Below are positions 34,471 through 42,134 of a stretch of DNA of 64,000 nt, one piece after another (the first letter of the stretch is position 1; each line of letters starts with the position of its first letter). This DNA comes from an uncultured Bacteroidota bacterium (GTDB lineage Bacteria; Bacteroidota; Bacteroidia; JADZBD01): contig CALEYQ010000057.1 of NCBI GenBank assembly GCA_937924855.1, positions 1 to 64,000 of the forward strand, read 5' to 3'. Below the pieces are notes generated by a model, which searched no databases, was not told the origin of the DNA, and worked only from the letters and a program-made list of their open reading frames with translations. The translations under genes and the position numbers were made by a program.

Positions 34471-35415
34471 ATGGCTGATGTTTTTAATAATATGGACCTG
34501 TTTCGTTTGGCTTTGAAATATAAGAAGCCATTGGCGGTTCTTGTCCTAGCCTCAGGCCTACTGGCTTTTTTCTTTTCCAGTCCTTTGTTTATTCCTCCTA
34601 AATTTAAATCTTCCGCGGTTATTTACCCAAGCAATCTGATCCCCTACGGCATCGAAACCCCCTCTGAACAGATGTTGCAGCTTTTTCAATCGAATGTCAT
34701 TAAGGATTCGCTGATTCGGCGGCATCAGCTATCCAGGCATTACGGGGTTGATGAAAGCAAAACGGGTTGGAAAACAAACCTGATGCTGGAAGTTTCTGAA
34801 AATATCAGGGTCAGCAAAACCGAATATGAAGCCGTTGAAATCGAGGTGCTTGATACTAATCCGGATACTGCATATCGGATGATGAGAAGCATGATCTACT
34901 TTTTCAACAAAATTACACGGAACATTCATAAAGAGAAATCCCAGGAAGTTGTGAATATTGTTTCCCGTCAGATTATGCTGAAACAAAAGGAAATCGATTC
35001 CATTTCCCTTGCCTTGAAGGAGATTAAAATAAAGTACGGAATTATCGATTATAAATCACAGGCAAAAGAAGCTGCCAAAGAATACTACCGGAGTCTGGGT
35101 GGGAACCCCAAAAAGACAGCTGACATTGTGGTTTCTATCAGGAACCTCGAAGAAAAAGGGAATGATTTTATTGCCCTTAACGAGCAACTGAAGTCAGGAT
35201 TAGACAATCTTTATAAATTAAAAATTGACCTGGATAACGCCGTTCGTGACGTTACCAAAGAGTTAACCTACACGAATGTAATTATTCAACCCATGAGACC
35301 CGACAAAAAGGCTTATCCCATCCGGTGGCTGATTTGTTCCTTTACCATGTTAAGTACACTCCTGGGCTCTCTGATTGTGATTTCCATTGTCGAGCGCCGG
35401 GGCAGACTTTCATAA
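34471..35415 (+). CDS. Wzz-type chain-length determinant protein, copy 2
   Basis: A 314-residue protein with the same layout as its upstream neighbour: TM1 at about 17-38, a periplasmic coiled-coil domain, a PMRPDKKAYPIRW motif, and TM2 at about 288-308. Sequence similarity between the two is clear (YKSQAK/YESQAE, EYEAVEIEVLD/EYMSVKIEVLD), so they look like an ancient tandem duplication. They may form a mixed ring or serve different chain lengths. The gene begins at the base after the preceding stop and ends three bases before the polymerase gene. Confidence 0.78.
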   Translation: MADVFNNMDLFRLALKYKKPLAVLVLASGLLAFFFSSPLFIPPKFKSSAVIYPSNLIPYGIETPSEQMLQLFQSNVIKDSLIRRHQLSRHYGVDESKTGWKTNLMLEVSENIRVSKTEYEAVEIEVLDTNPDTAYRMMRSMIYFFNKITRNIHKEKSQEVVNIVSRQIMLKQKEIDSISLALKEIKIKYGIIDYKSQAKEAAKEYYRSLGGNPKKTADIVVSIRNLEEKGNDFIALNEQLKSGLDNLYKLKIDLDNAVRDVTKELTYTNVIIQPMRPDKKAYPIRWLICSFTMLSTLLGSLIVISIVERRGRLS

Positions 35416-35418
35416 TTA

Positions 35419-36858
35419 ATGGCCGACACCCTCAAAATAAAATGGCTTTATATAATTGCCGGAGTATTTGTTCTTCTGAACACCCTGGCCATTGCATTTG
35501 AGTTTTATTGGCTTAATCTTTTGCCTGGGGCAGCTCTTATAATTCTGCTTGCCCTGGTATCTATGGATAAGCTCATTTACCTGATCGTTTTCTTCACCCC
35601 TTTGTCGGTTATTTTAAAAGATACCGATCAGTTCGGTGTTGCCCTTAGTTTGCCTACTGAGCCCCTTTTGTTCGGAGTTACCCTCATTTTTATTTTCCGG
35701 TATTTGTACGAAGGATTCTTCGACCCAAAAATTATCCGCCATCCCATTACCATTGCCATAATTTTTAATCTGGTTTGGATTCTGATTACCACCATCACCA
35801 GCGAAATGCCGCTTGTTTCGATTAAGTACTTCCTGAGCCGTTTGTGGTTTGTAATACCCTTCTTTTTTGTGGCTGCCTTAATGTTCCGGGAAAAGGGCTC
35901 CATGGAAAAATATTCAATGGCTTATATAATTTCGTTTACCCTGGTAATTATTTATACCATCGTGGTGCATTCCCAGGGTGGTTTTGCCCAAGGGCCGGCT
36001 CATACAGCCATGACCCCCTTTTACAATGACCACACTTCCTACGGAGCCATGCTGGCCATGTTTATTCCTCTGTTTTTTTATTTTCTGTCTGAAAAGAATT
36101 TAAAGCCTTCTAAAAAACTTGGATATTGGGTATTGTTCATTTTATTTATTGTTGCTACCCTGCTTTCTTATACCCGTGCTGCATGGGTTAGCCTGGGCGC
36201 TGCTTTGATCGTTTTTCTCATTTTGCGGCTCCGTATTAAATTTTTTACCCTTTGTCTTATGGGTGTCGGTGCCGTGCTTGCCTTTTTCCTGTTTCAGGAT
36301 AAAATTATCATGCGCCTTGAAAAGAATAAAAAAGCTTCCTCAACCGATTTTTCCGAACATGTGCAGTCTATTTCCAACATTTCCACAGATGCTTCTAATA
36401 AGGAGCGGATTAACCGTTGGATGAGCGCACTTCGCATGTTTCAGGAGCGACCCTTTTTTGGATGGGGTCCGGGAACTTATATGTTCCAATATGCTCCCTT
36501 CCAGTTTTCCTATGAAAAAACTTCTATCTCAACCAATGCCGGCGACAGGGGTAATGCACATAGTGAATACATAGGCCCCCTCGCTGAATCGGGTGTTTTG
36601 GGTATGGTAAGCTTCCTCTCCATATTGATTGCTTCGGTTTATACGGGAGTACGGCAGTATCGAATGTTTAAGGATCCCAGGTTGAGGGGCTTTTCCCTGG
36701 CAATATTCCTGGGTTTGTTAACCTATTTTGTGCACGGAACACTCAATAACTTCCTGGATACCGATAAATCATCGGCCATTTTCTGGGGCTTCCTGGCCAT
36801 GCAGGTTGTGTTGGATGTGTTTTATCTCCCCGGCTCAGAAAAAACGACAGCTAAGTAA
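35419..36858 (+). CDS. O-antigen polymerase/ligase-family membrane protein (Wzy/WaaL-like)
   Basis: A 479-residue protein with 11-12 membrane segments. A periplasmic loop lies near residues 300-390, within which RPFFGWGPGTYMFQYAP and NAHSEYIGPLAESGVLG match the O-antigen ligase family (PF04932) loop. LLSYTRAAWVSLGAALIVF is a typical preceding helix. Members either polymerise repeat units (Wzy) or ligate glycan to lipid A (WaaL), and sequence does not separate these. Context with two Wzz proteins favours polymerase. The last 24 bases overlap the 3' end of the opposing SpoIIE gene. Confidence 0.82.
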   Translation: MADTLKIKWLYIIAGVFVLLNTLAIAFEFYWLNLLPGAALIILLALVSMDKLIYLIVFFTPLSVILKDTDQFGVALSLPTEPLLFGVTLIFIFRYLYEGFFDPKIIRHPITIAIIFNLVWILITTITSEMPLVSIKYFLSRLWFVIPFFFVAALMFREKGSMEKYSMAYIISFTLVIIYTIVVHSQGGFAQGPAHTAMTPFYNDHTSYGAMLAMFIPLFFYFLSEKNLKPSKKLGYWVLFILFIVATLLSYTRAAWVSLGAALIVFLILRLRIKFFTLCLMGVGAVLAFFLFQDKIIMRLEKNKKASSTDFSEHVQSISNISTDASNKERINRWMSALRMFQERPFFGWGPGTYMFQYAPFQFSYEKTSISTNAGDRGNAHSEYIGPLAESGVLGMVSFLSILIASVYTGVRQYRMFKDPRLRGFSLAIFLGLLTYFVHGTLNNFLDTDKSSAIFWGFLAMQVVLDVFYLPGSEKTTAK

Positions 36859-38016
36859 GGTAATGTCGTCAATATAAGGCATGCTTCTCCGGTGCCTGTC
36901 AATTCCCCGGATTACTATTGTGTTTAGTTCGGCCATGGTTAGTTCAGCGCTATTCAACATTATCTTTTCCAGACTTTCGGTTCCGAACTCATTGCCCTCC
37001 TCGTCGCTGACTTCTACCACCCCATCGGTGTAACAAAGTAAAGTAGTGGAGGGGAGTAAGGTAACCAGCCCTTCCCTGATTCTCGGAAGCTCCGGAAACA
37101 TTCCCAGGCCGGTACATCCTGTTTTCAGGAATGTTGTGGCGTTTCCGGAATACACAATAGGAGGATTGTGACCGGCATTAATATAATTTAGGGTACGAGT
37201 TACCTGATTATATCTGGCAATGAAAAGAGTAATAAATTTTTCTCCTTTTGCATTCTGCATTACCACATGGTTTAACTCTTTTACCAGATCGGTCAATGAT
37301 TGGATATGGGATAATTTAGATCGAAGGTTGGCCTGAAAATTCGACATCAGCAAAGCGGCCGGTACTCCTTTGCCGGAAACATCCGCCATACATAAAATAA
37401 TTTCGTTTTCATTCAAGCGAACAAAATCATAATAATCACCGCCTACCTGGCGGTGCGGAAAGTAAAAAGCAGAAATATCCATCACCTCGTCGGAAGGAAG
37501 TGAAGAGGGAAACAAAAGCGATTGCATTTGTGATGCCAGTTCCAGCTCCTTTTGCATTGCTGCCTGTTTTATGTTCTCCCTGAACAACTTTTTGTTCTCA
37601 ATGGCAACTACAATAATATTGGTAAGCGTTTGGATAAATGGCAGGTGTTTGATAATGGGGCTAACGGAAATGCTCTCTTCATTAAGGTCTCCAATGAGAA
37701 CATAGGCCAGGGGAGTGGCCTTATGAAAAACAGGGACTATTACATCAAACTCCGGTATCTGAATCCCTTCTGCCAGTGACAGATAAGTAATCTCTTTTAT
37801 TCCCGTTAAATCTTTATCAATATTTAACTCAGGAATATCGGGAGTGCCAAATTTCAAAACGCATTTCCATTCGTTGTCGTTTACAAAGAGTACCAGCCTT
37901 CCGATATTGAGTTTTTCCACCGCAACCTTCCTGAAAATGTCGAGTAGCTCAACGGTGCTGGCGTTTGTATTTATGGCCTTGGTTACTTCCAGCAGGGAAT
38001 TAAGCTTAATTTCCAT
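36835..38016 (-). CDS. GAF-like sensor SpoIIE (PP2C-type) phosphatase
   Basis: A protein of 393 residues from ATG 38016; a GTG at 38055 would add 13 residues. The N-terminal 150 residues resemble a GAF sensor (LNSLLEVTKAINTNAST, then mixed strands). A short coiled linker with KELELASQMQSLLFP precedes the catalytic domain, which holds VGGDYYDF, MADVSGKGVPAALLMS, INAGHNPP and CYTDGVVEVSDEEG. All metal aspartates are present. It lacks TPRs and membrane segments, so it acts in the cytoplasm. It lies tail-to-tail with the polysaccharide polymerase gene, overlapping by 24 bases. A TAACTTTA box at 38075-38082 may be its promoter. Confidence 0.85.
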   Translation of the reverse strand: MEIKLNSLLEVTKAINTNASTVELLDIFRKVAVEKLNIGRLVLFVNDNEWKCVLKFGTPDIPELNIDKDLTGIKEITYLSLAEGIQIPEFDVIVPVFHKATPLAYVLIGDLNEESISVSPIIKHLPFIQTLTNIIVVAIENKKLFRENIKQAAMQKELELASQMQSLLFPSSLPSDEVMDISAFYFPHRQVGGDYYDFVRLNENEIILCMADVSGKGVPAALLMSNFQANLRSKLSHIQSLTDLVKELNHVVMQNAKGEKFITLFIARYNQVTRTLNYINAGHNPPIVYSGNATTFLKTGCTGLGMFPELPRIREGLVTLLPSTTLLCYTDGVVEVSDEEGNEFGTESLEKIMLNSAELTMAELNTIVIRGIDRHRRSMPYIDDITLLSCRFF

Positions 38017-38150
38017 AAGCTTTGATCTGGTAAGTATTTTCCCTGTGCCCGACACTTTTTTTATGAATTTATTGTAAAGTTAGGGGAATTGACCGGATGA
38101 GGGTCTCAATTAGACCGATAAATGAAAAAAGACGATAAACTAAGGGAATA

Positions 38151-39095
38151 TTATTTTGAAATTTTATCCAGCTTTTCCAAAATATCAGGAATTCGTTTTA
38201 CCGACATAATTTCCTTCATTTTTTCTCGGGCTTCTCCGGCAGGACTGCCAAAGTATTGTTTTCCGGGATCGGTATTTCCCGATACTCCCGATTGGGCATA
38301 TACCGTAGATCCGTCTCCCAAAGTAACATCGCTGGTAATGCCGGCCTGCCCCCATAGGGTAACACGGTTTCCCACATTCACTACTCCGGCAACACCGGCC
38401 TGGGCGGCAATCAGACACATTTTGCCCGTAACCGTATCGTGGCCGATGTGAACCTGGTTGTCGAGCTTTGAGCCTGCACCGATTATGGTATCGGCTGTAA
38501 CACCCCGGTCGATAGTGCATAAGGCACCAATTTCAACATTGTCTTCAATGATAGTTCGTCCGCAGGTAATCAACTTCTCAAAATGATCTTCCCGTTTTTT
38601 ATAATAAAACGCATCGGCTCCGATAACCGAACCGGCATGAATTATTACTCCATTTCCAATACGGGTTCCGGGATATAAAACAACATTGGGGTAAAGAATG
38701 CACCCTTCGCCTATTTCAACGCCATTACCCACATAAACCCCAGGGTAAATTGTTGTGTCTTTGCCAATTTTTGCTGAGGGAGAAATTTGGCCCGTAACAA
38801 AAGGGGAAACAGGATTGAAATGAAGAATTAATTTGTTGAAAGATGAAAAAGGGTCTTTGGAAATCAACAATCCCTTTTCCGGGGGGCATTCTACCTGTTC
38901 ATTAATAATTACGCAACTGGCGGCACTTTCCAGCGCTTTCTTAAAATATTTAGGATGATCAACGAAAACTATTTCCCCCGGTTTAACCCGGTGAATTTCA
39001 TTCAGGCCGCTCAACAATAAATCAGGATTTCCAACAAAGGGTATGCCCAGGATTTCCGCCAGGGTTTTCAGGGATAATGAATTTGGAAATTGCAT
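38151..39095 (-). CDS. LpxD-like UDP-acylglucosamine N-acyltransferase
   Basis: A 314-residue protein with an N-terminal UDP-binding-like domain (residues 1-95) and a left-handed beta-helix of hexapeptide repeats from about 100 (IGKDTTIYPGVYVGNGVEIG and so on). LpxD adds the N-linked 3-hydroxyacyl chain to UDP-3-acyl-glucosamine in lipid A synthesis. The block that reads G-F-G-Y in typical LpxD is AFYYKKRE here, and the usual DNLVQIAHN is DNQVHIGHD. This could be the diverged LpxD paralogue found near efp in many Bacteroidota rather than the main enzyme. It follows efp by ten bases on the same strand. Confidence 0.75.
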   Translation of the reverse strand: MQFPNSLSLKTLAEILGIPFVGNPDLLLSGLNEIHRVKPGEIVFVDHPKYFKKALESAASCVIINEQVECPPEKGLLISKDPFSSFNKLILHFNPVSPFVTGQISPSAKIGKDTTIYPGVYVGNGVEIGEGCILYPNVVLYPGTRIGNGVIIHAGSVIGADAFYYKKREDHFEKLITCGRTIIEDNVEIGALCTIDRGVTADTIIGAGSKLDNQVHIGHDTVTGKMCLIAAQAGVAGVVNVGNRVTLWGQAGITSDVTLGDGSTVYAQSGVSGNTDPGKQYFGSPAGEAREKMKEIMSVKRIPDILEKLDKISK

Positions 39096-39105
39096 CTCCT
39101 GGGTA

Positions 39106-39666
39106 TTATTTCACCCTTTCCATATAGGATCCGGTGCGGGTATCAACCTTGATTTTCTCACCGGAATTTACAAACAAGGGCACATTAACATTGGCTCCTG
39201 TTTCCAATGTGGCAGGTTTTAATGTGTTGGTGGCTGTATCGCCTTTAACGCCCGGTTCGCAATATGTAATTTCGAGTTCAACAAAAGTAGGCGGTTCGGC
39301 TGTTAATGGCTGATCGCCCTCAAAGGCAACTTTAACCAGCATGCCTTCTTTCAAAAATTTAATACCATCACCGATCATCGAGGCGTTTATATATACCTGC
39401 TCAAAATTCTCAGGATCCATTAAAACAATAAATTCATTTTCAGGATAAATAAACTGCATCTCCTTGAATTCCACCCTCACGATATCAACGGATTCACCGG
39501 AGCGGAATCGGTTTTCAACCCAGCGACCGGTTTTTAGGTTTTTCATGCGGGCCTGGTAAAAAGCCCTTAAGTTTCCGGGGGTCCTGTGCTGGTATTCCAC
39601 GACCTGACAAATTTCACCGTTAAAACGAATGAATGAACCTACGCCAATATCTCCTGTGTCTGCCAT
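39106..39666 (-). CDS. efp: Translation elongation factor P
   Basis: A 186-residue EF-P starting at ATG 39666, where the standard N-terminus (ADTGDIGVGSFIRFNGE) begins. It binds between the P and E sites and rescues ribosomes stalled at polyproline. The three-domain layout is complete, ending in the signature GDTATNTLKPATLETGA and VPLFVNSGEKIKVDTRTG.Y. The domain I loop reads HRTPGNLRAF: the tip residue that is a modified Lys (or Arg) in studied EF-Ps is Asn32 here. A strong promoter lies upstream (39691-39721). The LpxD-like gene follows on the same transcript. Confidence 0.95.
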   Translation of the reverse strand: MADTGDIGVGSFIRFNGEICQVVEYQHRTPGNLRAFYQARMKNLKTGRWVENRFRSGESVDIVRVEFKEMQFIYPENEFIVLMDPENFEQVYINASMIGDGIKFLKEGMLVKVAFEGDQPLTAEPPTFVELEITYCEPGVKGDTATNTLKPATLETGANVNVPLFVNSGEKIKVDTRTGSYMERVK

Positions 39667-39690
39667 TTTTATTAATTTTTTTGAGGGAAG

Positions 39691-39721
39691 CAAAGTTAAG
39701 GAATTGAGTGAACCCCGCAAA
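39691..39721 (-). promoter_or_regulatory. Bacteroidota-type promoter of efp (TTTG-N19-TAACTTTG)
   Basis: On the minus strand a TTTG (39718-39721) and TAACTTTG (39691-39698) are separated by 19 bases, an exact match to both halves of the Bacteroidota primary sigma consensus. A start site about 5-7 bases downstream would leave a leader of roughly 20 bases before the ATG. This is the clearest promoter in the window. Confidence 0.75.
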
Positions 39722-39727
39722 CACATT

Positions 39728-39761
39728 TTTGGGCAGATTGCGCGGATTTTATATACCTTAG
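39728..39761 (+). promoter_or_regulatory. Possible promoter of the sugar-scavenging cassette (TTTG-N22-TACCTTAG)
   Basis: TTTG (39728-39731) and TACCTTAG (39754-39761, one mismatch from TAnnTTTG) are spaced 22 bases apart and end 12 bases before the permease ATG. This faces away from the efp promoter. Moderate support only. Confidence 0.4.
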
Positions 39762-39772
39762 AGCCTTTCCCC

Positions 39773-41218
39773 ATGTCGCCCGAATTTTCTGATACAACCC
39801 TCAGTCAGAGCAAGTCCGGATTCAGCAGACCCCTGTTGGTCCTGATTTCTGTATTTTTCTTCTGGGGTTTTGTGGCGGCTTCAAATACCATTCTGATTCC
39901 TGTTTTTAAAAAGCATTTTTCCTTATTGCAGTGGCAATCGCAATTGGTCGATTCCGCTTTTTATATTGCATATACGGTAGGGGCATTAATTTATTTTCTC
40001 CTTTCTTCTTTCCGGGGCGACCCCTTGAATCGCTTCGGATATAAAAACGGTTTGGTTGCAGGATTACTGATTTCAGCTATCGGCGCTTTCGGGTTTTGGC
40101 CCGCTGCCAGACTTGAAAGTTTCCCACTCATGCTTACATCATTGTTTGTGGTTGCGCTTGGTTTTGCCCTTCAGCAAATTGTTGCAAATCCTTACGTGAT
40201 TGCCCTGGGAAAACCCGATACCGGTTCCCACCGTGTTAACCTTGCCGGTGGCATAAATTCTTTCGGTACTACCATCGGCCCTCTGATTTTGGGCTATGCT
40301 ATTTTCGGATCGGTCAGCGGAACGGGTGAAATAACGGATTTTTCTACCGTGGGAACCCCCTATCTGTGGCTGGGTTTTAGCTTTATTGCTTTTGCCGCAC
40401 TTGTTTTTTTCAGCACCCTTCCCGCCATTAAGAAAGAGGAAAAGGCTCAAACTGAAATGGGTGCTTTCCGCTTTCCTCAGGTATGGCTGGGTATGGCGGC
40501 CATTTTTGTTTATGTGGGTGTAGAAGTGAGTATTCAAAGCAACCTCCCTGAGCTTATGACCCGCACTGAAATTCTCGGACTCCCCGCTGAAAAAACGGTG
40601 CATTTTATTTCCCTTTACTGGGGATGCCTGATGATTGGACGCTGGACCGGGGCTCTCGAAGTTTTTGATTTGTCGCCAACCACGAAAAATATGTTGAAGG
40701 TAATGGTACCCCTGTTAGCCTTTGCCGTAATACTCGGGGTTAATTTTATCAAGGGAAGTCCTCTTTCTGATTTGATTAATTTTCTCCCCTGGTTGGGTAT
40801 TCTGATTATTGGATTTTTCCTGAGCAAACTTAAACCGGTTCGAACCATGATTTTATTTTCTTTAATGGCCGGCGTTATGATGATGATTGGCATTTTAACA
40901 GAAGGGAAACCGGCCTTGTATTCTTTTATTTCCTGCGGATTGTTTTGCAGCGTAATGTGGCCTTGTATTTTTTCGCTTTCTATTGCCGGACTTGGAAAAT
41001 ATACAAATCAGGCTTCCTCGCTTTTGATTATGATGATTATGGGAGGTGCATTTATTCCTCCGCTTCAGGGTTGGATTGCTGATGTGGCTGGAATTAAAAT
41101 CAGTTACCTGATTCCCCTCGCCGGATTTGCCTATCTGGCTCTTTTCGGAATCCTGGTGAAAAAGGCATTGTTAAAGCAAAACATAAATTATGACAAGTCA
41201 ATTAGCAGCAGGGATTGA
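39773..41218 (+). CDS. Sugar MFS transporter (FucP/GluP-like)
   Basis: A 481-residue protein with 12 membrane segments, starting at ATG 39773. The block FWGFVAASNTILIPVFK in TM1, YTVGALIYFLLSSF, and QQIVANPYVIALGKPDTGSHRVNLAGGINSFGTTIGP typify the fucose/glucose-galactose proton symporter branch of the MFS. It would import a monosaccharide across the inner membrane. The ROK kinase gene overlaps its last 29 bases and a GH92 mannosidase follows, which suggests mannose or a related hexose. That substrate is inference. Confidence 0.87.
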   Translation: MSPEFSDTTLSQSKSGFSRPLLVLISVFFFWGFVAASNTILIPVFKKHFSLLQWQSQLVDSAFYIAYTVGALIYFLLSSFRGDPLNRFGYKNGLVAGLLISAIGAFGFWPAARLESFPLMLTSLFVVALGFALQQIVANPYVIALGKPDTGSHRVNLAGGINSFGTTIGPLILGYAIFGSVSGTGEITDFSTVGTPYLWLGFSFIAFAALVFFSTLPAIKKEEKAQTEMGAFRFPQVWLGMAAIFVYVGVEVSIQSNLPELMTRTEILGLPAEKTVHFISLYWGCLMIGRWTGALEVFDLSPTTKNMLKVMVPLLAFAVILGVNFIKGSPLSDLINFLPWLGILIIGFFLSKLKPVRTMILFSLMAGVMMMIGILTEGKPALYSFISCGLFCSVMWPCIFSLSIAGLGKYTNQASSLLIMMIMGGAFIPPLQGWIADVAGIKISYLIPLAGFAYLALFGILVKKALLKQNINYDKSISSRD

Positions 41219-42113
41219 TATTGGAGGTACCAATACCCTGATTGGGCTTGTTTCTTCCGGAGGGAAGGTAGTTGCCCGCAAAACCATTAATACCTGTGCT
41301 TACCGCAAGCCCGAAGAATTTGTCGAGGTTCTTTCGAAAACTCTTAAGTCCTTACTCAAAAAAAACCAAAAGCTCAGAGGCGTTGGAATTGGCGCTCCCA
41401 GCGGTCATGTTTATTCGGGCTCTATTGTAAAGGCTCCCAACATGCCCTGGAAAGGTACCATTCCCCTGGCCGCCATGATTTCCCGGAAATTAAAAACCCG
41501 TACCGTCCTTACCAACGATGCCAATGCTGCAGCCCTTGGGGAAATGCTTTTCGGTGGTGCAAAAAAAGAGCGTGATTTTATTTACATAACCCTGGGAACC
41601 GGGCTGGGTAGTGGCCTTGTGGCCAATGGAAAGCTCCTCTACGGTGGATCCGGATTTGCCGGAGAAATAGGACATGTAATTATTGACCGCCTCGGTCGTG
41701 CCTGTGGCTGTGGCCGAAGAGGCTGTCTGGAAACTTATTGCTCGGCTACAGGCCTGGTTAATACTTATAAGGAAATGAAAAACCTGCGCCCCGACGATCA
41801 GGTTTCTGCAGACCAGATTTTTAAACTTGCCAGAAAGGGCGATCCAAGCGCCAGACAAACTTTTCAGATTACCGGTAGCCTTTTAGGCGAAGCTCTTGCC
41901 AATGCGGTTGTTTTTACTTCTCCCTCCGTAATTTTTGTAGGAGGTGGATTGGCCCGGGCCGGAAATCTGCTTTTTCAGCCTATGAAGAAAGCTTTTGGAC
42001 AGAACCTGCTTCATATTTACAAAGGGAAGGTGAAAATCCTTCCTTCCAAACTACCTGATGGTGATGCCGCTTTATTGGGAGCTGCCTCACTTATCTTAAG
42101 GAAACAGGCTTGA
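41190..42113 (+). CDS. ROK-family sugar kinase
   Basis: A 307-residue kinase. The N-terminal ATP-binding motif is GIDIGGTNT (residues 8-16). The catalytic Asp lies in LTNDANAAALGE, and the ROK zinc site is CGCGRRGCLE. It phosphorylates an imported hexose, such as glucose or mannose, in the cytoplasm. No DNA-binding domain is present, so it is an enzyme rather than a ROK repressor. It overlaps the permease gene by 29 bases, which implies translational coupling. Confidence 0.88.
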   Translation: MTSQLAAGIDIGGTNTLIGLVSSGGKVVARKTINTCAYRKPEEFVEVLSKTLKSLLKKNQKLRGVGIGAPSGHVYSGSIVKAPNMPWKGTIPLAAMISRKLKTRTVLTNDANAAALGEMLFGGAKKERDFIYITLGTGLGSGLVANGKLLYGGSGFAGEIGHVIIDRLGRACGCGRRGCLETYCSATGLVNTYKEMKNLRPDDQVSADQIFKLARKGDPSARQTFQITGSLLGEALANAVVFTSPSVIFVGGGLARAGNLLFQPMKKAFGQNLLHIYKGKVKILPSKLPDGDAALLGAASLILRKQA

Positions 42114-42134
42114 TTTTTGCATTATCTTCACGAA

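Noticed and set aside
38102..38116. GGTCT-CAATT-AGACC hairpin between the LpxD-like and GAF-SpoIIE genes.
   Set aside because: The five-pair stem lacks a U tract in either direction; it could occur by chance.
39629..39772. N-terminal extension of the MFS frame upstream of ATG 39773.
   Set aside because: It covers the efp start and both promoters, and its sequence does not resemble a transporter N-terminus.
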